Positions 1-7,920 of a stretch of DNA of 64,000 nucleotides are shown here, in pieces; the stretch's first letter is position 1, and each line of letters opens with the position of its first letter. The stretch is from Gemmiger sp. An50 (lineage in GTDB: Bacteria; Bacillota; Clostridia; Oscillospirales; Ruminococcaceae), in contig NZ_NFID01000010.1 of assembly GCF_002161595.1 (NCBI RefSeq), positions 1 to 64,000 on the forward strand, read 5' to 3'. The position numbers and the translations under genes were made by a program. The notes below the pieces were generated by a model. The model made no database searches. It had not been told where the DNA came from and saw nothing but the letters and a program-made list of their open reading frames with translations.

Positions 1-545
1 CACACCTACCCCCGAACCCCACCCAGAAACCGGAATCCACCCCGATTCCGACCCCGAAGCCGGAGGCTACCCAAACGCCCGAAGCGACCCAGAAGCCTGA
101 ACCCACGCAGGCTCCGGAACCGACCCAAAAGCCGGAACCCACGCAGAAGCCGGAGTCTACCCCTGCGCCTCAGCCGACCCAGGCTCCGGGCTCCAATCAG
201 GGATCTCAGGCTCCTCAGCCCACCCAGGCTCCGGCCGCTGCGGATACCACTGTAACGGCTGCCGCTCAGGGGGAGAGCCAGCAGGCGGTGATCCGGCCCA
301 ACAAGCCCCAGGCACAGCAGCCGGAAAATACCAGTCAGCCGGAGCAGGCCAAGGGAGAAGAGACGCTCCCGGATGCTTCCGAAGCGCAGCAGCCCGCCGA
401 AACGGCTCAGCCGGAACACAATGAGCAGGCCGAAGCTGCGGCGAAGGAGGAGCGCAAGCCCTTCCCGGTGCTGCCGGTGGCAGCAGGCGTGGCGGCGGCA
501 GCAGCAGTGCTGGCCGCGGTCTGGAAGCTGTTCCTCAAAAAGTAA
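1..545 (+). CDS. C-terminal part of a proline-rich, membrane-anchored surface protein (partial)
   Basis: The reading frame is open from the left edge (codons in phase with position 3) to the TAA at 543-545, so the start lies outside the window. The visible ~180 residues begin with degenerate Pro-Thr-Gln-Lys-Pro-Glu type repeats (to about position 240). They continue as a Gln/Pro/Glu-rich linker and end in one hydrophobic helix (about 24 residues, Val/Ala-rich) followed by a short Lys tail. This layout, a wall-spanning Pro-rich stalk plus stop-transfer anchor, is typical of secreted cell-surface proteins. I see no canonical LPxTG motif before the helix; an LPVAAG stretch sits at its start. The functional N-terminal domain is not in view, so the role is unknown. 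Confidence 0.75.
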   Translation, partial: HLPPNPTQKPESTPIPTPKPEATQTPEATQKPEPTQAPEPTQKPEPTQKPESTPAPQPTQAPGSNQGSQAPQPTQAPAAADTTVTAAAQGESQQAVIRPNKPQAQQPENTSQPEQAKGEETLPDASEAQQPAETAQPEHNEQAEAAAKEERKPFPVLPVAAGVAAAAAVLAAVWKLFLKK

Positions 546-586
546 TGTGCGCCCCTTGCGCAAAGGGCAGACTGTGAATCCAGAAA

Positions 587-623
587 AAAGGCCGGTACCC
601 CAAGCGGGATACCGGCCTTTTTC
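587..623. terminator. Bidirectional hairpin terminator between convergent genes
   Basis: An 11-bp perfect stem (587-597 with 610-620) has A-run on one side and T-run on the other. It can therefore end both the surface-protein gene (stop at 545) and the minus-strand HD gene (stop at 654). Confidence 0.85.
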
Positions 624-653
624 TGCCGTTAAAATTTGAAAAAGCGGGGCGGC

Positions 654-1226
654 TCAGCCCTCCTTGGGGCCAAGGCCCAGTGCGTCCATCTGCTCGCGCA
701 TGCCCTGGATGCACAGCTCGATCACGTCGCCCAGCTCCATGCCCAGCATCTCGCAGCCCTGCTTGATCACCGCCCGGTCGATCTTGGCGGCAAACTTTTT
801 GTCCTTGAATTTCTTCTTCACGCTGGATGCCTCCAGATCAGAAAGTCCGCCCGGCCGCATGCGTGCGGTGGCCCCGATCAGGCCGGTGAGCTCGTCCACT
901 GTGAACAGACTTTTCTCCATGGGGGTCTGGGGCTCCACATCGCTGCAAAGGCCAAAGCCGTGGGCCAGGATCGCCCGGATGCTCTCCTCGTCCACCCCGG
1001 CGGCGCGCAGCGGCTCCTCGGTGTGCTTCAGGTGCTCTTCGGGGTACTGCTCGTAATCGTAGTCGTGCAGGTAACCCACCGCCTGCCAATAGGCTTCATC
1101 CTCGCCGAAGCGGCGGGCCATGGCTTTCATGGCGGCGCTCACGCCGATGGCGTGCTCGAACAGATGAGCCTCGGTGGTGGTGCTGTGCAGCAGCTCTTTG
1201 GCGCGTTCCATCGTCAAACCTGCCAT
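654..1226 (-). CDS. HD-domain phosphohydrolase-like protein
   Basis: About 190 residues. Likely metal-binding HD-superfamily hydrolase acting on a nucleotide or other phosphoester; the substrate is unknown. Counting from the Met at 1226, candidate ligands are His25, the His54-Asp55 pair in GYLHDYDYEQYP, His89 in ILAHGFG and Asp111 in TVDELTG, which is the usual H...HD...H...D spacing. An upstream in-frame ATG at 1247 exists, but the ATG at 1226 has an AGG-containing ribosome site 9 bases upstream, so I prefer it. The gene is monocistronic, has its own minus-strand promoter (1295-1322) and is divergent from the ilvD leader. Similar proteins are annotated only as HDIG/HD-domain proteins. Confidence 0.8.
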   Translation of the reverse strand: MAGLTMERAKELLHSTTTEAHLFEHAIGVSAAMKAMARRFGEDEAYWQAVGYLHDYDYEQYPEEHLKHTEEPLRAAGVDEESIRAILAHGFGLCSDVEPQTPMEKSLFTVDELTGLIGATARMRPGGLSDLEASSVKKKFKDKKFAAKIDRAVIKQGCEMLGMELGDVIELCIQGMREQMDALGLGPKEG

Positions 1227-1294
1227 TTGAATCAACCTCATTTCCATGCTCCGCGCACGAGGGGATAGCCCCCCGGCGCGGCGTGTTTTTTGTT

Positions 1295-1322
1295 ATTGTA
1301 GCAGAAAAAATTCCGGTTGCAA
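1295..1322 (-). promoter_or_regulatory. Sigma-A-type promoter for the HD-domain gene
   Basis: On the minus strand TTGCAA (1317-1322) and TACAAT (1295-1300) are 16 bases apart, about 70 bases before the preferred start of the HD gene. Confidence 0.6.
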
Positions 1323-1336
1323 AGTGCGAAATGCAC

Positions 1337-1370
1337 GAATAAATTCAAAAGGAAAGCTGAGAATTTATTC
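1337..1370. repeat. 10-bp inverted repeat between divergent promoters
   Basis: GAATAAATTC (1337-1346) and its perfect complement GAATTTATTC (1361-1370) flank a 14-base spacer. A smaller GTGC/GCAC repeat sits just beside it (about 1324-1336). Lying between the minus promoter and the plus promoter, it could be an operator or a hairpin. No function can be assigned from sequence. Confidence 0.55.
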
Positions 1371-1392
1371 AAAATAACGGAGAGAAAACCGC

Positions 1393-1420
1393 TTGACAAC
1401 TGCGCAAACGGTGCTATAAT
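1393..1420 (+). promoter_or_regulatory. Consensus sigma-A promoter of the T-box/ilvD unit
   Basis: TTGACA (1393-1398), 16-base spacer, TATAAT (1415-1420). Transcription would start near 1427 and read the whole T-box leader. Confidence 0.85.
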
Positions 1421-1426
1421 GGTCAC

Positions 1427-1766
1427 AACGACAATTCAACACACAAAAGCATTGAAGAGGAAAAGTACCCTGCGTACTGCGCCCAGAGAACTGCCGGTTG
1501 GTGCGAGGCAGCGCGATCAAGGCCAGGAGAACAATCACCTCTGAGCTGCCGCCTGAAAGGTCCTTCGGGGCACGAGTAAACGCGGACGGAAGGCAACCGT
1601 TATCCCGCCGCTTGGTTAAAACCGGTTTGTAAAAATCGGGGAGTCCGGGCATGAGGTGGCTTCGCCATTTGGCGGGGCAACAAGAGTGGTACCGCAGAGA
1701 GCTTTTAAAAGCCTTTGTCTCTTGCATTCGAACAAGTTCGAGTGTGAAAGACAAAGGCTTTTTTAT
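1427..1766 (+). promoter_or_regulatory. T-box riboswitch, isoleucine specifier (AUC)
   Basis: tRNA-sensing leader that lets ilvD be read when uncharged tRNA-Ile accumulates. Stem I is closed by AGAGG (1456-1460) with CCTCT (1538-1542). It carries the paired loop-E signature AGTA (1464-1467) and GAA (1529-1531). The specifier loop reads GAAC-A-ATC-A, putting the codon ATC (Ile) at 1534-1536. The T-box core GTGGTACCGC is at 1686-1695, whose UGGU bulge fits the A73 discriminator of tRNA-Ile. The terminator half of the switch follows at 1707-1766. Motifs are read directly; the amino-acid assignment agrees with the downstream gene. Confidence 0.92.
1707..1766 (+). terminator. T-box intrinsic terminator (regulated)
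   Basis: A perfect 14-bp stem (1707-1720 with 1749-1762) with a 28-base loop and a run of T's from 1759. It would compete with the antiterminator formed by the T-box core at 1686-1695. Confidence 0.9.
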
Positions 1767-1797
1767 TTTGATTTTACGATAAAGGGGATCTGGAATC

Positions 1798-3456
1798 ATG
1801 AGAAGTGACAACGTGAAAAAGGGTGCCGAGCGCACCCCCAACCGCAGCCTGTTCTACGCGCTGGGCTACACCGACGAGGAGCTGGACCGACCGCTCATCG
1901 GCGTGGTGAGCGCCTTCAGCGAGATCGTGCCCGGCCACTCCCATCTGGACAAGCTGGCCCAGGCGGTGAAGGACGGCGTTCGCATGGCGGGCGGCACCCC
2001 GGTGCTGGTACCGGCCATCGGCGTGTGCGACGGCATCGCCATGGGGCACACCGGCATGAAGTATTCGCTGCCCAGCCGGGAGCTGATCGCCGACTCGGTG
2101 GAGACCATGGCCCTGGCCCATTGCTTCGACGGTCTGGTGCTGGTGCCCAACTGCGATAAGATCGTGCCCGGCATGCTGATGGCGGCGGCCCGGCTGAACA
2201 TTCCCTCCATTCTGGTAAGCGGCGGCCCCATGCTGGCGGGCCGTCAGGGCCAGCGGAAGGTGAGCCTCTCCCAGATGTTCGAGGCGGTGGGCAGCTACAA
2301 GGCGGGCATGATCGACGACGCCACCCTGGATGATTTCACCAAGAATACCTGCCCCGGCTGCGGCAGCTGCGCGGGCATGTACACCGCCAACAGCATGAAC
2401 TGCCTGAGCGAGGCCATCGGCATGGCGCTGCCCGGCAACGGAACCATCCCGGCGGTCTACTCCGCCCGCACCCAGCTGGCCAAGCACGCGGGCATGCAGG
2501 TGATGAAGCTGGTGGAACAGAACCTCTGCCCCCGGGATATTCTCACCCCCGCCGCTTTTGAAAACGCACTGGCCACCGATATGGCCCTGGGCTGCAGCAC
2601 CAACAGCGTGCTGCACCTGCTGGCCATCGCCAACGAGGCGGGCGTTCCCATGGATCTGGCCACCATCAACGCGGTCAGCGCCAAGGTGCCCAACCTCTGC
2701 CACCTGGCTCCGGCGGGTCCCACCCACATCGAGGACCTGTACGCCGCGGGCGGCGTGCAGGCGGTGATGAAGCAGCTGGCGGACGCGGGCCTGCTCCATA
2801 CCGAGCTGCCCACCGTCACCGGCAAGACCCTGGGCGAGAATCTGGCCGGGGCCGAAAATCGGGACCCCTCCGCCATCCGCCCCATGGACAACCCCTACAG
2901 CACCACCGGCGGCATCGCGGTGCTCTGGGGCAACATCGCAAAGGACGGCTGCGTGGTCAAGCGCAGCGCCGTTGCCCCCGAGATGCTGGCGCATGAAGGC
3001 CCGGCCCGGGTGTTCGACAGTGAAGACGAGGCCATCGCCGCCATCTACGCGGGCCAGATCCATCCCGGCGACGTGGTGGTCATCCGCTACGAGGGCCCCA
3101 AAGGCGGCCCCGGCATGCGGGAGATGCTCAACCCCACCAGCGCTCTGGCAGGCATGAAGCTGGACAAGACCGTGGCCCTGATCACCGACGGCCGCTTCTC
3201 CGGCGCATCCCGGGGCGCATCCATCGGTCATGTGAGCCCGGAGGCTGCCCAGGGCGGCGAGATCGCCCTGATCGAAGAGGGCGACACCATTTCCATCGAC
3301 ATCCCCGCCGGAAAGGTGGAGCTGAAGGTGAGCGATGAGGAGCTGGAACGCCGCCGGGCAAACTGGAAGGCACCCGCCCCCCGCATCACCACCGGCTGGC
3401 TGGGCCGTTACGCCCGTCTGGTGAGCAGCGCAAACACCGGCGCGGTGCTCAAATAA
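1798..3456 (+). CDS. ilvD: Dihydroxy-acid dehydratase
   Basis: Iron-sulfur dehydratase that converts 2,3-dihydroxy-isovalerate or -methylvalerate to the 2-keto acid in valine and isoleucine synthesis; cytosolic. 552 residues, a normal family length. Family signatures are present: VCDGIAMGH around Cys77, [10 protein letters not shown] with Cys119, and [19 protein letters not shown] starting at residue 184, which supplies the cluster-ligand cysteines, plus the C-terminal [20 protein letters not shown] block. The start has AAAGGGGAT eight bases upstream. It is the first gene behind an Ile T-box, so it should rise in isoleucine starvation. A putative keto-acid-type transporter follows 56 bases later. 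Confidence 0.97.
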   Translation: MRSDNVKKGAERTPNRSLFYALGYTDEELDRPLIGVVSAFSEIVPGHSHLDKLAQAVKDGVRMAGGTPVLVPAIGVCDGIAMGHTGMKYSLPSRELIADSVETMALAHCFDGLVLVPNCDKIVPGMLMAAARLNIPSILVSGGPMLAGRQGQRKVSLSQMFEAVGSYKAGMIDDATLDDFTKNTCPGCGSCAGMYTANSMNCLSEAIGMALPGNGTIPAVYSARTQLAKHAGMQVMKLVEQNLCPRDILTPAAFENALATDMALGCSTNSVLHLLAIANEAGVPMDLATINAVSAKVPNLCHLAPAGPTHIEDLYAAGGVQAVMKQLADAGLLHTELPTVTGKTLGENLAGAENRDPSAIRPMDNPYSTTGGIAVLWGNIAKDGCVVKRSAVAPEMLAHEGPARVFDSEDEAIAAIYAGQIHPGDVVVIRYEGPKGGPGMREMLNPTSALAGMKLDKTVALITDGRFSGASRGASIGHVSPEAAQGGEIALIEEGDTISIDIPAGKVELKVSDEELERRRANWKAPAPRITTGWLGRYARLVSSANTGAVLK

Positions 3457-3512
3457 CCTTGCGAAAAACAAACCCTTGCGGAAGAAAATAAAACAACAGG
3501 AGGAATCTTAAA

Positions 3513-4535
3513 ATGAATGCATTGAAAAAAGTGAGCAAGTTCGTGGGCCGGTACATGGCCTTCATCGTAGTGGCGGTTGCCGCCCTGGCCTTCTTCGTAC
3601 CCGAAAGCTTCTTGTGGGTTGGCAAGGACTGGAACGCCGTGACCCGCTTGGTCACCGTGAACAACCTGCTGATGGTGGTTATGTTCGGCATGGGCCTGAC
3701 CCTCAAGCTGGATGACTTCAAGGTCGTGTTCACCCGCCCGAAGGACGTTCTGGTCGGCTGCGTGGCCCAGTTCGCGGTCATGCCCTTCCTGGCATTTCTG
3801 CTCATCAAGCTGTTCAACCTGCCCCCCGAGCTGGCGGTTGGCGTGATGCTGGTGGGCACCTGCCCCGGCGGCACCTCCTCCAACGTGATGACCTTCCTGG
3901 CCAAGGGCGACGTTGCCCTGAGCGTTGCCATGACCGCCTGCTCCACCATCCTGGCTCCCCTCATGACCCCTGCGCTGACCTACCTGTACCTGCGTGAGAC
4001 CGTTTCCGTGGATGCCATGAGCATGTTCGTGAGCATCGTGCAGGTGGTTGTGGTACCCATCGCCCTGGGCTTTGTGGTCAACAAGTTCTTCGGCAAGTTC
4101 ACCCAGGCTGCCGTGGAGGTTCTGCCTTTGGTCAGCGTGGCCGCCATCGTCACCATCGTGGGCGCCGTGGTTTCCGGTAACCAGGCCAAGCTCTTCGCCA
4201 ACGGCCTGCTGATCCTGGGCGTGGTCATGCTGCACAACGTTCTGGGCTACGCCTGCGGCTACGGCGTGGGTAAGCTGCTGCGCATGTCCGATCCCAAGTG
4301 CAACGCGCTGTCCATCGAGGTGGGCATGCAGAACAGCGGCCTGGCCACCAGCTTGGCGGGCACCGTTTTCCCCGATCTGGCCCTGGCCACCGTTCCCGGC
4401 GCGCTGTTCAGCGTATGGCACAACATCTCCGGTTCCATCGTGGCCAACCTGATGGCTGCCATGGCCGAGAAGAAGGCCCAGAAGGCCGAGCAGGCTGCCG
4501 CCCCCGCACAGGAGGCCGCCACCGCCACTGCCTGA
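3513..4535 (+). CDS. BASS-family (bile acid:sodium symporter-like) membrane transporter
   Basis: 340 residues with about nine to ten hydrophobic helices. Family hallmarks are GTCPGGTSSNVMTFLAKGD near residue 110-130 and EVGMQNSGLATSLA in the second half, the two crossover motifs of BASS transporters. The tail is Ala/Lys/Glu-rich. Characterised bacterial relatives include PanS (ketopantoate/pantoate) and Na+-coupled organic-acid carriers; bile acid as substrate is not implied. It has an AGGAGG ribosome site, shares the T-box transcript with ilvD and ends at the terminator at 4557. The context therefore suggests a branched-chain keto acid or ketopantoate as substrate, which is inference. Confidence 0.88.
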   Translation: MNALKKVSKFVGRYMAFIVVAVAALAFFVPESFLWVGKDWNAVTRLVTVNNLLMVVMFGMGLTLKLDDFKVVFTRPKDVLVGCVAQFAVMPFLAFLLIKLFNLPPELAVGVMLVGTCPGGTSSNVMTFLAKGDVALSVAMTACSTILAPLMTPALTYLYLRETVSVDAMSMFVSIVQVVVVPIALGFVVNKFFGKFTQAAVEVLPLVSVAAIVTIVGAVVSGNQAKLFANGLLILGVVMLHNVLGYACGYGVGKLLRMSDPKCNALSIEVGMQNSGLATSLAGTVFPDLALATVPGALFSVWHNISGSIVANLMAAMAEKKAQKAEQAAAPAQEAATATA

Positions 4536-4556
4536 TCTTACCTTATAAATCGTTTC

Positions 4557-4591
4557 AGCGGGCGCTCCCGGCATGGAGCGCCCGCTTTTTG
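4557..4591 (+). terminator. Intrinsic terminator of the ilvD-transporter operon
   Basis: 12-bp GC-rich stem (4557-4568 with 4575-4586), six-base loop, then TTTTT to 4590. Confidence 0.9.
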
Positions 4592-4592
4592 T

Positions 4593-4620
4593 TTGCGGCA
4601 CAGGTTCGCTGTGTTATAAT
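4593..4620 (+). promoter_or_regulatory. Promoter for addBA
   Basis: TTGCGG (4593-4598), 16-base spacer and a perfect TATAAT (4615-4620) lie directly after the preceding terminator and 33 bases before the addB start. Confidence 0.65.
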
Positions 4621-4653
4621 CAAAAGCACAGACCACAAAAGGGAGGGATCGCC

Positions 4654-7600
4654 ATGCTGCATCTGGTGCTGGGAGTGTCCGGCAGCGGCAAGTCGAGCCA
4701 TTTGTTACAAACCATCCGCACCCGGGCGCTGGCAGGGGAAAAGAGCGTGCTCATCGTGCCCGAGCAGTTCACCTCTTCCACCGAGGGGCGGCTGTATCAG
4801 CTGTTGGGGGACGAGCTGTCCGGCTATGTGACCAGCTACAGTTTCACCAGCCTGGCGGAGGATATTTTACAGGCCTATGGCGGCGCGGCGGTGCGCACCC
4901 TCACCGACGCGGGCCGTGCGGTGCTGGTGCGCCGTGCGCTGCAGTCCATGGGGCCGAATTTGGTGTACTACAGCCGCCACCGGCGCAGCGCGGCCTTCTG
5001 CGAAAAATGCGCCGAGACCCTGGACGAATTCAAAAGCGCCGGTCTTGATCCCCGGCAGTTAGAAGAACTGGCCAAGAATACCGGCCACAGCAGCCGCAAG
5101 CTGGGCGAGCTGGCGGGCATCTTCGCCGCCTACGAGGCCCTGCTGGAGGGCTCGGCCATGGACCCGGGCGACCGGGTGCTGGCGGCGGCCAAAGCGCTGC
5201 AGCCGGACTTTTTTGCCGGGCGCGCGGTGTTCATCGACGAGTTCGACACCTTCAACGCCCCCAAGCGCCGCCTGCTGGAGGCAATGCTCACCATGGCCGA
5301 GGATGTGACGGTGGCCCTTTGCTGCGACGGGATGGAGGACTACGAGGGAGGCCTCGGCCTGTTCAGCGGAGCCAAGCAGATGGCGGCGGCGCTGCGCCAG
5401 CTGGCCCGCAAAAACAGCGTGCCGGTGGCCGCGCCCCTGGTGCTGGACACCGACTTCCGCCACAGCGAAGCGCCGGACCTTGCCCGGCTGAACCGGCTGT
5501 TGTCCGGCCAATTGGAGGACCCGGCCCCCGCCAGTGAAACCCAGCTCACCCTTTGGCAGGCCCCCACCCGGGCGGACGAGGCAAAGCAGGTGGCGGCGGC
5601 CATCCAGGCCCTGGCCCGGCAGGGGGTACCCTACGGTAAAATGGCGGTCATCTGCCGGGACAGCGAGAACTATCTGGCCCCCATCCGGTACGAGTTCCGT
5701 CTGGCGGGCATCCCGCTCTTCTGCGACGAAGCCACCACCGCCGAGCACGCCGCCCCGGTGCGGCTGGTGCGGGCGCTGCTGGCTCTGTTGCGCCGGGGCC
5801 TTTGCACCGACAATCTTCTGGCCGTGGCCAAAACCGGCCTGACCTGTCTCACCGAGCCCCAGCTCTGCGCGCTGGAAAACTACGCCTATACCTGGCAGCT
5901 CTCCGCTGCCCAGTGGCGGCAGCCCTTCACCCTGTCGCCCGCCGGATTTGGGGCCAATACCCTTTCAGAAAAGGCGAAGAAGGAACAGGAGGAGCAGCTG
6001 GCTCTGGCCGAGGAGGCCCGGGCTTTCCTGGTGGACGAGCTGGACGGCTTTGCCGCCCGCTGCAAGGACCTGCCCGCCTCTCAGGTCTGCGCCACGCTGT
6101 ATAAACGGATGCAGGCCCTGGGCGGCGAGGAGGCCATGGGCCGGATGTGCGCCGAGCTGAAAGAGGGCGAGGGCATCCCCGCCGCCAGCGAGGCGGTGCG
6201 GGTGTGGAACCTGACGGCGGACCTTTTAAACCAGATGGCTCTGCTGCTGGGGGACGAGGTGCTTCCCGCCGCCGAGCTGGCGGACCTGTTCGAGCTGCTG
6301 GTGCGCAGCACGGATCTTGGCCACATTCCCCAGACGCTGGACCAGGTGATTTTCACCACCGCGGGCCGGATGCGGCTGGATAACCCGGACTGGTGCTTTG
6401 TGCTGGGCCTGGCTGAGGGCGAATTTCCCAAGGCCCCCGTCGACAAGGGCCTTTTGACCCACGCCGAGCGGGAAAGCCTGATGCGCCAGGGCGTGGAAAT
6501 GCCGGACTGCTTCGAGAACCGGGCCATCCGGGAGCAGGTGTGCTTTTACAAGGCGCTCACCGCCCCGGCGAAAGGCCTGTGGCTCAGCTGGGCGGCGGGC
6601 AGCGCCGCCATGCCGGTGACCAGTGCCCTTGCGCCGGTGATCGAGTGCTTTACGCCAAAGGAACCGGCGCTGGAGCGGGCGGACCTGGCCGCCACCCCGG
6701 CCATGGCGCTGGACCTGCTGGGCCAGAGCTGGGACGCGGAAAGCGGCGAGACCGCGGCCCTTTTCCAGAGCCTTGCGGAATACCGGGACGAGGCCGAGCA
6801 GGGCAAGCTGCTGAACCCGGTGAAGCAGGCGGCGGGGGCCGAGCCCTTCGCGGTGCACAACACCGCCGCCATGAAGCAGTTGCTGGGCCGGGAGCTGTGG
6901 CTCACCCCCAGCCGGATGGAGCGGTATTATTCCTGCCCCTTCGCCTATTTTCTGGAGTATGTGCTGGGCGCAAAGCCCCGCAAGCAGGCGGCCCTCACCG
7001 CCGACCAGAGCGGCAATCTGGTCCATTATATCCTGGAGCAGGCCCTGCGCCGGGCGGGCGAGGGCTTTGTGGACCTGAGCGAGGAGCAGGTGAAGGCCCT
7101 GGCCGGGGCCATCGCGGAGGAATATGTGGAGGAGAACATGCCCGGCCAGGCCCGGCGGTTTTCCTATCTGGTGGAGCGGCTGAAAAAGAGCGCCGCCAGC
7201 CTGCTTTTGTATATCCAGGCGGAGCAGCGGCAGGGCAGCTTTGTGCCGGTGGCCTTTGAAAAGGGCATCGGCACAAGCCCGGAGGACGTGCCCCCGGTGG
7301 TGCTCACCACCTCCACCGGCGAGACGGTGCGCATGGTGGGCAAGATCGACCGGGTGGACGCCTTTGCGAAAAACGGCAGCACCTGGCTGCGAGTGGTGGA
7401 CTACAAGACCGGCAGCAAGGAGTTTTTGCTGGAGGACGTGAAAAACGGCCTCAACTGCCAGATGCTGGTCTACCTGTTCACCCTTACCCGCAACGGCGGG
7501 CAGCAGTTTGCCGACCCGGCCCCGGCGGGCGTGCTCTACCTGATGGCCGACCCGGCCCCAACCCGGGGCAGCCGCCAGCAGGCGGCCAAGGGCCTGGAAT

Positions 7601-7902
7601 ACAAGGTGGAGGGCCTGGTGGCGGACGAATACGCCGTCATCGACGCCATGGACCGGGAGCGCAAGGGCCTGTTCGTGCCCTTCAAGTTTGACAAGGACGG
7701 CACCCCCAAGCCCGGCCCGGCGCTGGCCAGCCTGGAGACCCTGGACGGGCTTCGGCAGGAGCTGGACGGCCTGGTGGTCCAGATGGCCGAGCGGCTCTAT
7801 GCCGGGCAGGTGGCCGCCGAGCCCATCGGCCACGGCAAACGCAAGGAAACCAACTGCAAATACTGTGACTACCGCAGCGTCTGCGGCCACGAGGACGATT
7901 AA
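4654..7902 (+). CDS. addB: ATP-dependent helicase/nuclease subunit B
   Basis: Subunit of the AddAB helicase-nuclease that resects double-strand ends and recognises Chi in Firmicutes (RecBCD counterpart). 1082 residues from the ATG at 4654, which has GGGAGG upstream; longer in-frame starts overlap the terminator and are unlikely. A Walker A motif, GVSGSGKS, is at residues 7-14. The C-terminal PD-(D/E)XK nuclease has IDRVD near residue 900 and Asp916-Tyr-Lys918. The iron-sulfur staple is intact: Cys761 in YYSCPFAYF plus Cys1068, Cys1071 and Cys1077 at the very end. It is followed 18 bases later by addA, as in Bacillus. Confidence 0.95.
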   Translation: MLHLVLGVSGSGKSSHLLQTIRTRALAGEKSVLIVPEQFTSSTEGRLYQLLGDELSGYVTSYSFTSLAEDILQAYGGAAVRTLTDAGRAVLVRRALQSMGPNLVYYSRHRRSAAFCEKCAETLDEFKSAGLDPRQLEELAKNTGHSSRKLGELAGIFAAYEALLEGSAMDPGDRVLAAAKALQPDFFAGRAVFIDEFDTFNAPKRRLLEAMLTMAEDVTVALCCDGMEDYEGGLGLFSGAKQMAAALRQLARKNSVPVAAPLVLDTDFRHSEAPDLARLNRLLSGQLEDPAPASETQLTLWQAPTRADEAKQVAAAIQALARQGVPYGKMAVICRDSENYLAPIRYEFRLAGIPLFCDEATTAEHAAPVRLVRALLALLRRGLCTDNLLAVAKTGLTCLTEPQLCALENYAYTWQLSAAQWRQPFTLSPAGFGANTLSEKAKKEQEEQLALAEEARAFLVDELDGFAARCKDLPASQVCATLYKRMQALGGEEAMGRMCAELKEGEGIPAASEAVRVWNLTADLLNQMALLLGDEVLPAAELADLFELLVRSTDLGHIPQTLDQVIFTTAGRMRLDNPDWCFVLGLAEGEFPKAPVDKGLLTHAERESLMRQGVEMPDCFENRAIREQVCFYKALTAPAKGLWLSWAAGSAAMPVTSALAPVIECFTPKEPALERADLAATPAMALDLLGQSWDAESGETAALFQSLAEYRDEAEQGKLLNPVKQAAGAEPFAVHNTAAMKQLLGRELWLTPSRMERYYSCPFAYFLEYVLGAKPRKQAALTADQSGNLVHYILEQALRRAGEGFVDLSEEQVKALAGAIAEEYVEENMPGQARRFSYLVERLKKSAASLLLYIQAEQRQGSFVPVAFEKGIGTSPEDVPPVVLTTSTGETVRMVGKIDRVDAFAKNGSTWLRVVDYKTGSKEFLLEDVKNGLNCQMLVYLFTLTRNGGQQFADPAPAGVLYLMADPAPTRGSRQQAAKGLEYKVEGLVADEYAVIDAMDRERKGLFVPFKFDKDGTPKPGPALASLETLDGLRQELDGLVVQMAERLYAGQVAAEPIGHGKRKETNCKYCDYRSVCGHEDD

Positions 7903-7920
7903 AAGGAGGACCGGCAATCT

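Noticed and set aside
1774-3471. Very long open frame antisense to ilvD
   Set aside because: Typical of high-GC genes; ilvD has full family motifs, RBS and T-box, whereas the antisense frame gives His/Gly/Ala-rich sequence with no domain.
3513-4535. Bile-acid transporter function
   Set aside because: The family name is historical; the ilvD/T-box context points to an organic acid, and no bile-acid genes are present.
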